IMG/VR virus record: IMGVR_UViG_3300005253_000243
Span: 1-38,494 of that record
Strand: one strand, 5' to 3'
DNA: 38,494 nt
Source: a virus
Shown here: one piece after another, positions 14,300 to 21,763 of the stretch
Position numbering within the stretch: the first letter of the stretch is position 1
How the letters are laid out: each line of letters starts with the position of its first letter
Made by a program: the position numbers and the translations under genes
Notes under the pieces: generated by a model
Databases searched by the model: none
What the model saw: only the letters and a program-made list of their open reading frames with translations
Told to the model about the DNA's origin: nothing

Positions 14300-15054
14300 G
14301 GATTCTTTACTTAGACATTGAGACAGCCCCGAACGAGGGAAAGTTCTGGGGTCTGTTCAAGCAGAACATTGGCACTCACATGGTTAGCAAGTCAGGATAC
14401 ACGCTCTGCTTCGCCGCCAAGTGGGCCGACTCAAAAGAGATTATGTTCTCGTCCGTCTACGGTGACGGCAACGAGCTGATGATGCACAAAATGTGGGCAC
14501 TGTTAGACCACGCCGACGTAGTCGTGCATTACAACGGCAAGAAGTTTGACATACCGAAGCTGAACAAAGAATTTGTACTGCTCCGGCTTCCGCCTCCGTC
14601 TACGTATAAGCAGGCCGATTTGTACCAGTGTGTGCGGTCTAACTTTTCGTTCATGTCTAACAAACTTGACTGGGTCTGCCACGAGTTAGGTATTGGTAAC
14701 AAGGTCAGACACAAGGGCATGAGTCTGTGGGACGGCTGTATGGAAGGCAACGAAGACGACTGGAAGATCATGGAGCGCTACAACAAGCAGGACGTACGGC
14801 TACTGCCGCGTTTGCACCGTCGTCTACTGCCGTGGATTGCATGGCCGCTAAGCTACGCACTGTTCGACGCACATCCTAAGACGTGTCCGAACTGCGGCAA
14901 GCACAGCCTGGAAGCACTGACCATGCCTGTCTATCCCGGTACGGTCAACGCATACGTAGCATATAAGTGTGGACATTGCGGTGCTAACGCACGCTCACGC
15001 CTGCCGATCAAAAGCGGCGTTCACAAACCGCATACAGTGAGGCTTGTAAGATGA
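14296..15054 (+). CDS. DEDD 3'-5' exonuclease with C-terminal zinc ribbon
   Basis: Predicted RNase H-fold exonuclease of the YprB/DnaQ type. Motif I is ILYLDIETAPNE (about 3-14), motif II is VVVHYNGKKFDIPKLN (about 75-90), and motif III is YNKQDVRLLPRL (about 161-172). The last ~60 residues hold CPNCGKHS and YKCGHCGANAR, a zinc ribbon probably used for nucleic-acid binding. The GTG start overlaps the preceding stop. It may degrade host DNA or process branched DNA. Confidence 0.85.
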   Translation: MRILYLDIETAPNEGKFWGLFKQNIGTHMVSKSGYTLCFAAKWADSKEIMFSSVYGDGNELMMHKMWALLDHADVVVHYNGKKFDIPKLNKEFVLLRLPPPSTYKQADLYQCVRSNFSFMSNKLDWVCHELGIGNKVRHKGMSLWDGCMEGNEDDWKIMERYNKQDVRLLPRLHRRLLPWIAWPLSYALFDAHPKTCPNCGKHSLEALTMPVYPGTVNAYVAYKCGHCGANARSRLPIKSGVHKPHTVRLVR

Positions 15055-15887
15055 GAGTTTATGGCGCAACGAGAGGGAAGCACATCCCACGCAGCAAGGC
15101 TCGTCTAACAGCGGAGCTGTTGCTCCGGCTGGGTGGACAGAGTATCAGTAGACAGGATAACCTGCCTATTGACGCCGAGCTGTTGATACAGTGGGGCGGG
15201 ACAGTTACGCCAGCGCTCATGGGTGCATACAAGCGCCGAGTGCCGTTCATCATACTCAACTCAGGGTACTTCGATGCAACGCGCGGGAGACGGTTTAGTA
15301 TCTCGATCAATGGGTTCCACGGCATCAGTATGTACGTCGATGGTCTGTTAGACAGGCCCGCCCGGGCACATCCGAAAATCAAGCCGTGGCGCAAGGACGG
15401 CGAGTTCGTCCTGATCTTGGGGCAAAAGCCCCCTATCTATGAGATATTGGGGCTGCAAATGGAGCCGTGGCTACGTAGGACAGCCCAGAGGGCCGCTGAG
15501 GCGTTCAGGCGACCGGCACTGATCCGTCCGCATCCCTTCCTTCCCGGCCTCCGGCAGAGGAGCTTACAGGCAGTCCTAGAGGACGGTATCTATGCTGCCG
15601 TGACCCTATCCAGCAATGCGTCAGTGGCGACGACGCTGGCTGGCGTGCGCACTTTGGCCCTGCACCCCACCTGCCCCGCGCAGGCCGTCTCGATTGGTGG
15701 GTGGGAGTCAGTAGACGACGACCCCCCATCTAATCGGGAAGCGTGGGTGCAGAGCCTCGCCCAACGAGAGTTTGACGAGTTCGCCCGGGTTGAATTAGAC
15801 AAGGCGGCAGCCTTCATCGAGGAAGTGTACCCGGCCGCGCAGGAGCATGCTAACGCAGGACAGATATATGTCAAGGGAGTGAAGTAA
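15051..15887 (+). CDS. Glycosyltransferase-like protein (paralogue 1)
   Basis: 278-residue protein homologous to the one at 18106: both have VPFIILxxxY / IPFIILEDPYW, a VLILGQKPP / VIIFGQKPDDY core and a NREAW / DREAW motif before a helical end. The layout resembles phage proteins of GT-B or capsule-transfer type, but no catalytic set was recognised. Residues 211-232 are encoded by the 65-bp repeat and form a segment about 10 residues longer than in the paralogue. Substrate unknown; it may modify a glycan or small molecule. Confidence 0.55.
   Translation: MRVYGATRGKHIPRSKARLTAELLLRLGGQSISRQDNLPIDAELLIQWGGTVTPALMGAYKRRVPFIILNSGYFDATRGRRFSISINGFHGISMYVDGLLDRPARAHPKIKPWRKDGEFVLILGQKPPIYEILGLQMEPWLRRTAQRAAEAFRRPALIRPHPFLPGLRQRSLQAVLEDGIYAAVTLSSNASVATTLAGVRTLALHPTCPAQAVSIGGWESVDDDPPSNREAWVQSLAQREFDEFARVELDKAAAFIEEVYPAAQEHANAGQIYVKGVK
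15681..15745. repeat. 65-bp inverted repeat, copy B
   Basis: Reverse complement of 10835-10899 with one mismatch. It encodes QAVSIGGWESVDDDPPSNRE in paralogue 1. The mismatch replaces a GTCTAA hexamer by ATCTAA and is synonymous here (Pro codon). Confidence 0.95.
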
Positions 15888-16369
15888 TGACAACGATTGT
15901 CGCCGATAAACGAGAGCGTTGCATGATGGCTGATAACCAGTCTACCCTGTACCAGAATATAGCTGTGCCGACGCAGAAGATTTGGCGAATAGGCGACGGC
16001 CCTAACGAGGGGACGTTAGTCGGCACGAGCGGAGCGTCCGGCCCATGTCTTGTATTCATAGAATGGTTTAGGACACACGCCGAACATGACTTCAAAGAGT
16101 GCTTTGACGACAACCAGTTTATGCAGATTGAAGAGGAAGAGGACTTTATCTGCGTGCTGCTCACACCAGACAACAAGATACAGATAGTTGACCGCTTCTT
16201 TATTCCCGAGGACGTACCTCTTACGTATTACTCGGTAGGAAGCGGTTCTAAAATCGCGCTCGGCGCGATGGACTTTGGCGCGTCTGCCACGGAAGCGTTA
16301 GATATAGCATGTAAGCGCTGTGTCTACACGTCTAAAATGGGACGCCCATATCAGAGGATGGAATTATGA
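15887..16369 (+). CDS. HslV-like Ntn hydrolase (proteasome-subunit fold)
   Basis: 160 residues starting MTTIVADKRERCMMADNQST, where Thr2 after Met removal would be the N-terminal nucleophile, as in HslV and proteasome beta subunits. KIWRIGD, TLVGTSGASG and YSVGSGSKIALGAMDFGASATEA match the HslV core, including the GSGS turn. No HslU-type ATPase is adjacent, although an AAA+ ATPase of another class lies at 3-1211. It starts at TAATG after paralogue 1. It may be a self-compartmentalised peptidase or a degraded-activity relative. Confidence 0.8.
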   Translation: MTTIVADKRERCMMADNQSTLYQNIAVPTQKIWRIGDGPNEGTLVGTSGASGPCLVFIEWFRTHAEHDFKECFDDNQFMQIEEEEDFICVLLTPDNKIQIVDRFFIPEDVPLTYYSVGSGSKIALGAMDFGASATEALDIACKRCVYTSKMGRPYQRMEL

Positions 16370-16797
16370 ACGTCCGACTAATTCGAGAGATAGCACAAAC
16401 CATCGTCATACTCGTGGTGTGCGTCGGGATAGTGATGCTCATTATAGGGGGCTGTGCGAGCTTCCCGTCGCTGTCACACGACCAGTGTAACGCGACCCTG
16501 TACGAGACGGCTATGGAGCATGAGCAATGCTTACTAGCAGCGACGAAGCATGAAGAGCGCCTTGAGCGCAGGGCCGAGCAGCGAGACAAACTAATCATGT
16601 TCCTTAACGCCTGTGATGCCGCTAACGGTCTTATACTCTTGGAAGTCATAAAGTATGGCAGTAGCAACCTGCCAAGGAGCAACGAAAAGCGCATCGCAAT
16701 GCGAGAGTATGGATACAAGTACACCCACGATAATGTCGGCAAGGATGCCCGCATCAACGACTTCCGGTGTATTAGGGACTTAAGGCGAATATTCTGA
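16366..16797 (+). CDS. Putative lipoprotein / membrane protein, 143 aa
   Basis: A charged N-terminus is followed by a hydrophobic stretch at about 11-28 and IIGGC with Cys30, an acceptable lipobox. The rest is soluble, Cys-containing and charged. An early lipoprotein could block superinfection at the envelope, but the sequence does not show this. Overlaps the HslV-like gene by ATGA. Confidence 0.65.
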   Translation: MNVRLIREIAQTIVILVVCVGIVMLIIGGCASFPSLSHDQCNATLYETAMEHEQCLLAATKHEERLERRAEQRDKLIMFLNACDAANGLILLEVIKYGSSNLPRSNEKRIAMREYGYKYTHDNVGKDARINDFRCIRDLRRIF

Positions 16798-16798
16798 T

Positions 16799-17350
16799 AT
16801 GAGTGTTAAGGGACACAGGCGGGTGGTCAGAATGCCTCCATCTTTTCTAACCAGGGTTCACGACGTAGCGCTCAAGCGCCTGATGGCAAGGCTGCCTCTT
16901 TCTGTGCGTAAGGAGTGGCAGGGCGAGGCGAAGCAGGGCGAAACTGCTCACGACTGCACTAAGCTTGAACTTATACTTACGCATAAATGCGGATACAGCA
17001 CGGCACATAAGAAAGTGTTTCTGAACGGGTCGGTGCGCGACGCCGACGCGGGGACCGCAGGTAAAGCACTCGCCAACGCGATTTACAGGGACATAAACAA
17101 GCACAAGTGTTCCGGGCGTACCTCAGTACCGCACTTGAAGATAGTAAAGCCGTGGCTCTGCCCGATTTGCGGTGTAACAGATGAAAAGTATCCCGAATGG
17201 GAGGGAGAATGTAATCATGCTCGAGTCGATGATAGTAGCAAAGCTAAGAGTAAGAATAGAAGAGCTAGAGCAAGAATTGGGGGCCGCAAAGGCCCAGCAA
17301 AAGCTAGACGAGAGGCTGTGGCAACGGCTCGTCGGGGAGAGCCCGGATGA
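16799..17350 (+). CDS. Zinc-finger protein with Lys/Arg-rich tail
   Basis: 183 residues: basic N-terminus, a middle domain with HKC and HKCSG, then WLCPICGVTDEK...GECNH at about 118-140, a possible Cys2-CysHis zinc site. The tail after 140 is Arg/Lys/Ala-rich and shares its DNA with another frame (17217-17375). The stop TGA overlaps an ATG at 17347 as ATGA. Probably nucleic-acid-binding; no family recognised. Confidence 0.6.
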   Translation: MSVKGHRRVVRMPPSFLTRVHDVALKRLMARLPLSVRKEWQGEAKQGETAHDCTKLELILTHKCGYSTAHKKVFLNGSVRDADAGTAGKALANAIYRDINKHKCSGRTSVPHLKIVKPWLCPICGVTDEKYPEWEGECNHARVDDSSKAKSKNRRARARIGGRKGPAKARREAVATARRGEPG

Positions 17351-17375
17351 GACGCCGAGCAGCGCTGATGAGTGA
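17217..17375 (+). CDS. Small coiled-coil protein in overlapping frame, 52 aa
   Basis: Frame MLESMIVAKLRVRIEELEQELG... forms clear leucine/isoleucine heptads, with an acidic end. GGGAGGGAGAA lies about 9 nt upstream. It overlaps the preceding gene by 134 nt in another frame and the next by 8 nt. Small coiled-coil proteins of this kind are common in phages. It may be the functional frame of the two. Confidence 0.5.
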   Translation: MLESMIVAKLRVRIEELEQELGAAKAQQKLDERLWQRLVGESPDETPSSADE

Positions 17376-17931
17376 CTTCGTTGTTCGCTACGCGGTCATA
17401 GAGGCGACCGCTGTCACACACAGGCTAGTGCGCAACCCGAATTACTCGGGGCACTTGTGCGCTGTGCCTAACTGTCGTGTGGTGCCTGTCGTGGAGCGTG
17501 CTATGAAGCCGAAGTTTTTTGAAGCACTCAAGAAAGATGTAGCTGAGAGGGGATTTCGTAACCCAATACTTGTCTACAACACGCCGGAATTCGGCTTGTT
17601 GTTGGATTTTGGCGGCTCTCGTCTAAGGGTAGCCAAGCAGTTACACATAGGTGTCCCGGCCATTATTGTTGACTATACTATTAAGTACACCTGGGCACCG
17701 AGAGTCACGCCGGAGAACTGGCAGTCATTCTTTACGGATGTGCCAGAGCAGTTCGAGTTCATTGATATAGGTATCGACACGCATTACAGTATCGAACGTA
17801 ACCGACGAGAGACGTTCGACCCGGCGGGAATCGTATGGTTCCCAGAAGACGAGGATTTTGTAGCCGAGGAGTTTCCTTGGCTTAACGACGTAAGCCTGAA
17901 GCATGGCTGCGAGGTGAGGAAAAGAAAATGA
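17368..17931 (+). CDS. ParB-like domain protein
   Basis: About 187 residues. Residues about 50-100 (KKDVAERGFRNPILVYNTPE, then GGSRLRVAKQLHIGVPAIIVDY) match the ParB/sulfiredoxin fold, in which GxxR binds nucleotide. The rest is unique. An alternative ATG at 17347 would add 7 residues and couple to the upstream stop. Phage ParB-like proteins can be nucleases or CTP/ATP-binding; which applies is unknown. Confidence 0.7.
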   Translation: MSDFVVRYAVIEATAVTHRLVRNPNYSGHLCAVPNCRVVPVVERAMKPKFFEALKKDVAERGFRNPILVYNTPEFGLLLDFGGSRLRVAKQLHIGVPAIIVDYTIKYTWAPRVTPENWQSFFTDVPEQFEFIDIGIDTHYSIERNRRETFDPAGIVWFPEDEDFVAEEFPWLNDVSLKHGCEVRKRK

Positions 17932-18113
17932 TTTGGAAATTAGTTTTACTGACGTGGCTCGGGAGTGTACCTAAAATGGTACAAGATGTACCTGTCGATG
18001 ATCTACGAGACTGTAACAGGCAGATTGCTCACTATGAGCAAGAGTGGGTAGACGCACCTAAAGAGTTCGTCGCTGTCATGTACTGCGCGCAGGGCAAGAT
18101 TCATTATGATTAA
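17928..18113 (+). CDS. Small exported or membrane-anchored protein, 61 aa
   Basis: The N-terminal hydrophobic stretch (IWKLVLLTWLGSVP) could be a signal or anchor. The rest is polar, with two Cys (DCNRQI, MYCAQG) that could form a disulfide in the periplasm. ATGA overlap upstream and 8-nt overlap downstream. Function unknown. Confidence 0.55.
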   Translation: MIWKLVLLTWLGSVPKMVQDVPVDDLRDCNRQIAHYEQEWVDAPKEFVAVMYCAQGKIHYD

Positions 18114-18951
18114 TGTAACCGTACACATGCACATCAAGGACAACACGCCTGCTAACGCTCGGCTCTTGGCCCTATACTATGGCCTGAAGCATCAGAGCAA
18201 CGCGCGTGTCACTAAGATGCTGCGCACAGAAATAGACAGGGGCGCGGACTTGATTATCGTCAAGGGGCTGAGTGCGTCACTCCCCCTGCGCTACGCTGTA
18301 GACGAGGGGATACCCTTCATCATATTGGAAGACCCGTACTGGCGTCCCAACAAAGAGTACACACTGTCGCACACGTCTTGGGGATACAACGGTATGTGTG
18401 GCCGGGCATGGTATCCGACCACGCCCTTTGCGTCGCGGCCTAAGCCGCCTTTGCAGCCCTTCAAGACTGAGGGTGACGTAATCATCTTCGGACAGAAGCC
18501 TGACGATTACTCGCTGCGTGGACAAGATCATGTGCAATGGATAGAAGACAAGATGAAACAGTGGCCTAACGCAGAGCTGCGGCACCACCCGCTTATGCTG
18601 TCTAACAAGCCACCAGATGAGAGTATTGATGACTGTCTAAAGCGGTGCTACCGAGCGGTAACATTTAGCTCGACTGTGGGTGCCGAGGCTTTAATTGCAG
18701 GCTGTCTAAGCAGCCCGGAATGTCCCGGCAGCACAGCGTACGGTGTCCACGACCGTGAGGCGTGGTTACATAACCTGTCGTGGAGACAGTTCAGTAATAA
18801 CGAGCTGACCGGCACCCCTGCGGTCAAGTTCATACTCAGTGGCTACGACGAGGCACGCTGGCGTGCGAGTGAGGGCATGATCGAGCATCCCCGAGATAAG
18901 GTCAACAGGGACGTAAATATTCGCAGGTATCAAGAGAGGTTTGGAGTATGA
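18106..18951 (+). CDS. Glycosyltransferase-like protein (paralogue 2)
   Basis: 281 residues, homologous along most of its length to the 15051 protein, with shared IPFIIL, IIFGQKP, AVTFSS, ECPG and DREAWLHNLSWRQF landmarks. The AVTFSSTVGAEALIAG stretch resembles the donor-side loop of GT-B or capsule-type transferases. It lacks the insert that carries the 65-bp repeat in paralogue 1. It is coupled to a methyltransferase gene, which suggests a shared modification pathway. Family placement is tentative. Confidence 0.55.
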   Translation: MINVTVHMHIKDNTPANARLLALYYGLKHQSNARVTKMLRTEIDRGADLIIVKGLSASLPLRYAVDEGIPFIILEDPYWRPNKEYTLSHTSWGYNGMCGRAWYPTTPFASRPKPPLQPFKTEGDVIIFGQKPDDYSLRGQDHVQWIEDKMKQWPNAELRHHPLMLSNKPPDESIDDCLKRCYRAVTFSSTVGAEALIAGCLSSPECPGSTAYGVHDREAWLHNLSWRQFSNNELTGTPAVKFILSGYDEARWRASEGMIEHPRDKVNRDVNIRRYQERFGV

Positions 18952-19541
18952 GCATCACGAGAGAGTACCAAGCAGAATTGCGAAAACAGCATGAGGAGCG
19001 CGGCCATTGGGGTTCGTCTGCCGTACGCTACGGCGCAGGAGACGACATCACAGTCATACTTAACAAGAAAATATACCGTGGCATTAAAACTGTGCTAGAT
19101 TACGGCTGCGGGCAGGGCACGCTCGGAGACTTTATTCGAGAGAACGCGCCGGGGCGTGTAAAGTGGTTCGAGTATGATCCGGGTATTCCCGGCAAGGATG
19201 TGAAGCCCGAGGGACAGTTTGACCTCGTACTGACGACTGACGTACTAGAACACGTTGAGCCGCACCTGTTAGACGAGACCATAGCAGAGTTAGCGAGTCT
19301 GACTAGGCTGGTCATGTATAATAACATACCCAACACTCCCGCAGGTAGTGACTTCATTACTGGGCCGTATGTCGGACAGAACTTACACCTTATAGTAGAG
19401 TCTCCTGAGTGGTGGCACGAGAAGATCAACGGAATCGTATTTCCAAAGTTTGTGCGAGCGGAGTTCCGCACTATTATTAGACACGGCGGCTGCGGCGACA
19501 AAACTCGTTGTATGTTCGTCCACGAGAGGGTAAGGAAATGA
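18948..19541 (+). CDS. SAM-dependent methyltransferase (class I)
   Basis: 197 residues with motif I VLDYGCGQGTLGD (about 48-60), an acidic motif II region (KWFEYDPGIP) and FDLVLTTDVLEHVEP (about 91-105). No DPPY or PCQ motif, so it is not a typical DNA methylase; the layout is closer to Methyltransf_23-type enzymes acting on small molecules, sugars or lipids. Coupled by ATGA to paralogue 2. Substrate unknown. Confidence 0.85.
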   Translation: MSITREYQAELRKQHEERGHWGSSAVRYGAGDDITVILNKKIYRGIKTVLDYGCGQGTLGDFIRENAPGRVKWFEYDPGIPGKDVKPEGQFDLVLTTDVLEHVEPHLLDETIAELASLTRLVMYNNIPNTPAGSDFITGPYVGQNLHLIVESPEWWHEKINGIVFPKFVRAEFRTIIRHGGCGDKTRCMFVHERVRK

Positions 19542-19699
19542 ACAAGAATCCGATCAGTGAGACGGAGCGCCAACATTTGCGCGCAGAACACCGGGCGAGA
19601 GTTGCGCGGTGTACCGAGGACTTGCAGGTGCGCTATGCAGCGCAGAAGATAGTCGATCTTGCACGACAACAGGCAGAAGAGGAGTATTTCAATGAGTAA
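19538..19699 (+). CDS. Small helical protein, 53 aa
   Basis: GAGGGTAAGGA precedes the ATG, which overlaps the methyltransferase stop as ATGA. The product is a charged single long helix (SETERQHLRAEHRARVARC...AEEEYFNE). It overlaps the next gene by 8 nt. Function unknown. Confidence 0.6.
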   Translation: MNKNPISETERQHLRAEHRARVARCTEDLQVRYAAQKIVDLARQQAEEEYFNE

Positions 19700-20315
19700 G
19701 CATCTAATGATAGACATTGAGACGCTGTCTACGCGGTCTAACGCTGCGATAGTGTCTATCGGTGCGTGTATGTTCAACCCGGAGCTTGAGTACGACGAGT
19801 GGCCTTGCGCGGGAATGTTGGACTCGTTCATCGTGGGTGTCAACCCAGACTATTATTACACAGGGCGCTTCCATGTAGACCCGAAGATAGAGGCATGGTG
19901 GAAGAGGCAGAGCAAGGAAGCGAGAGCCGGACTCAAGATCAACATGGCTTCGACGCTGCCCCTGGCAATGGACAAGTTCACAACTTGGGTCGAGGAGCAG
20001 GGTTTCGTGAAGACTTCGTCGCCGTGGAAAGAGGACTCGGGACGAGTGTGGGCTAACCCCCCGCAGTTCGATCTAGTCATCCTGCGTGACGCTGCGCAGC
20101 ACACGTACGGCAGCTATGACGACGTGCCGTGGCACTATCGTCAAGAGACGTGTTGCAGGACGCACTCGTATCTAAACAGGAAGCACGCACAAGTAGCGCG
20201 TGCGTTCCCACCTCTTATAGACGGGCTAGTTGCTCACAGAGCAGACCATGACGCCATTAGACAGGCGCGTATGGTACAGCTCATAAATAGACAGGCAGCC
20301 GAGCTGCTAATATGA
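19692..20315 (+). CDS. DexA/Rv2179c-like 3'-5' exonuclease
   Basis: 207 residues. HLMIDIETLSTRSNAAIVSIGA supplies the DxE motif of the DEDD superfamily; VWANPPQFDLVILRDA and HDAIRQARMV supply the later acidic motifs, and PWHYRQETCCRTH is typical of the Rv2179c/T4 DexA group. It is the second stand-alone DEDD exonuclease in the window. Likely degrades single-stranded nucleic acid or RNA. Confidence 0.85.
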   Translation: MSKHLMIDIETLSTRSNAAIVSIGACMFNPELEYDEWPCAGMLDSFIVGVNPDYYYTGRFHVDPKIEAWWKRQSKEARAGLKINMASTLPLAMDKFTTWVEEQGFVKTSSPWKEDSGRVWANPPQFDLVILRDAAQHTYGSYDDVPWHYRQETCCRTHSYLNRKHAQVARAFPPLIDGLVAHRADHDAIRQARMVQLINRQAAELLI

Positions 20316-20470
20316 TTGATGAAGGCAAACCGTGGGTGTCTAGCAGCGGGAAGTATTCCGGTAGAATTATGGGAGTGCCGCCCCGCGTGACAATACTGTT
20401 AGACACAACGGCAAAAGCACGCCTCGCGCGGGAGAACGTGCTTAGGATGCAACGGAATGATGTTAAGTAG
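20312..20470 (+). CDS. Small basic protein, 52 aa
   Basis: Frame MIDEGKPWVSSSGK...RMQRNDVK starts in an ATGA overlap with the exonuclease and overlaps the next gene by 14 nt. It is basic with a helical C-terminal half. No family recognised. Confidence 0.5.
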   Translation: MIDEGKPWVSSSGKYSGRIMGVPPRVTILLDTTAKARLARENVLRMQRNDVK

Positions 20471-20714
20471 GGAGGAAGTATCGAAGAAACTTGGCCGCCG
20501 GGTTAGCCGGGGCGAGTATGAGAGAGTAATGGATGCCCATTTGCGTAAGCGATTCATGGTCGCTGTAACGTCTACCAGCAGAGGGAGGCATACAGGAGAG
20601 AGGAGGGTGGTAGAAACCCTGTCTCCGAAGAGTCCCAAGAGCCAGAGGAAGGGCAAACATGCCGCCTGTGAGGGACAAGTAGGGAAGGGCAAGAGGGCCA
20701 GATATAATGGCTGA
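20457..20714 (+). CDS. Basic protein, 85 aa
   Basis: The start is at 20457 or 20460. The N-terminal half (REEVSKKLGRRVSRGEYERVMDAHL) looks like a helix-turn-helix or helical DNA-binding segment; the second half is a disordered Lys/Arg/Ser-rich tail. Could bind nucleic acid; no family recognised. Confidence 0.5.
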   Translation: MMLSREEVSKKLGRRVSRGEYERVMDAHLRKRFMVAVTSTSRGRHTGERRVVETLSPKSPKSQRKGKHAACEGQVGKGKRARYNG

Positions 20715-20740
20715 GCCAGCGAAGGGCAAAAGAGCTAGGC

Positions 20741-20938
20741 GTGAATAAACGTACGGCTGAGCCTGATGAGAGGAGGACCACGTCAAGAGTCTTGCGCGAG
20801 CAAATAAGCTCGGGGAGTGCGACATGTATACCGGGGGTGTGCGACAGGGATTACTGTCGGCACTCCCCGGATTGTCCGTGGAAAAAAGCAATCAACGAAA
20901 TCTATAGAATAGGAAGGGAGTTAGATGATGAAGAATGA
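20741..20938 (+). CDS. Cys-rich small protein, 65 aa
   Basis: Probable GTG start at 20741, with later starts possible. Residues about 29-46 (CIPGVCDRDYCRHSPDCPW) hold four Cys and one His in a spacing that could bind zinc or form disulfides. It overlaps the next gene by 14 nt. Function unknown. Confidence 0.5.
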   Translation: MNKRTAEPDERRTTSRVLREQISSGSATCIPGVCDRDYCRHSPDCPWKKAINEIYRIGRELDDEE

Positions 20939-21290
20939 ACTAGAGACGTTTAGACAAATGATACAGAAACAAGCCTTTGCCGAAGACAATGACCAGTATT
21001 GCGGTATTCTGTCGTTCTGTATAACACCGGACGGTAAGGTGATTCAGTATGCTCGGCTGATAGGCGAGGATGTACTCCTCGAAGCCCCTGAAAAAGTACT
21101 ACAGTTCTTAGGAGACGACATGATGCACAACTTTCAGACGAAGCTACGCGCGCTTCCAGATACTAAGGCCGAGTCCGGCGAGGATGGTGGCCTCAAGCAG
21201 AAAGCCGATGTCAACGCCAACGTCACCGAGAGCCTTGATAGCGGTGCCGATTCCGGTGAGGACTTGTGGGTATCCGAGGGCGGTAGCTAA
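20925..21290 (+). CDS. Last rightward gene, 121 aa, antisense overlap
   Basis: The first ~80 residues look folded (GILSFCITPDGKVIQYARLIGED). The last ~40 are acidic low-complexity (ESGEDGGLKQKADVNANV...DLWVSEGGS) and lie antisense to the end of the holin-like gene at 21144-21545. That tail may be a by-product of reading through the opposite gene. No terminator separates the converging operons. Function unknown. Confidence 0.6.
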   Translation: MMKNELETFRQMIQKQAFAEDNDQYCGILSFCITPDGKVIQYARLIGEDVLLEAPEKVLQFLGDDMMHNFQTKLRALPDTKAESGEDGGLKQKADVNANVTESLDSGADSGEDLWVSEGGS

Positions 21291-21545
21291 GCCCCCCACA
21301 ACAATGATGTTGAGGATGCTAACGACTGAGACGGTAACGTACTCGTCCTTCCATGTGTGCTGCATCCCAGCGACGTTCAGGGCTTCCCACTCGTCCTTGT
21401 TTAAGTTGATGGCCTGGGTATCGTCTTGTGCGCTCTGCGAGAGCTTAGCGACAGCCTGCTCTTTGAGCTGCTTGCGCTCTTGATGCTTGTTTATGATCGA
21501 AGCTACCGGCTTGAAGAGTCCGGTCACTATGCTTGCGATACTCAT
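21144..21545 (-). CDS. Holin-like membrane protein, 133 aa
   Basis: The N-terminus is an amphipathic, charged helical part (KPVASIINKHQERKQLKEQ), followed by two transmembrane segments at about 71-90 and 108-128. The layout resembles phage 3TM-type holins or small internal membrane proteins. It is the last gene of the leftward late operon and overlaps the final rightward gene by 147 bp tail-to-tail. Confidence 0.6.
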   Translation of the reverse strand: MSIASIVTGLFKPVASIINKHQERKQLKEQAVAKLSQSAQDDTQAINLNKDEWEALNVAGMQHTWKDEYVTVSVVSILNIIVVGGLATALGYPQVLTGIGTAIKALGDVGVDIGFLLEATILAGLGLSIWKRA

Positions 21546-21763
21546 TAGAGTAACCCCTCAAATAATTCAAAGTGAACGGGTAGCCACGCCAACAGGGCGA
21601 GCATCCCGTAACGAAATAGACGGCTACGTGCTACGAGTCGTCTAACGTAATGGCTGAGTGTGAAATCACCCTCGGCCTTTTTGTCGTCTAAAATAGCCTT
21701 CCCCTCGGTAACGACGAAGCCAACTACCCAGAGTATCCAAGCCCATGCGTATGCGTCTCGCAT
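21545..21763 (-). CDS. Small membrane protein, 72 aa
   Basis: Two hydrophobic segments (about 4-20 and 52-70) separated by a charged loop (KAILDDKKAEGDFTLSHYVRR). It lies between holin-like genes and is coupled to both neighbours. It could be a holin or antiholin; no family recognised. Confidence 0.6.
   Translation of the reverse strand: MRDAYAWAWILWVVGFVVTEGKAILDDKKAEGDFTLSHYVRRLVARSRLFRYGMLALLAWLPVHFELFEGLL

Noticed and set aside
20707-20748. 13-codon frame between two genes
   Set aside because: Too short and without independent support; listed genes on both sides explain the region.
20741-20800. CTGATGAG as part of a hammerhead ribozyme
   Set aside because: No matching GAAA strand or closing helices nearby; it lies in coding sequence.
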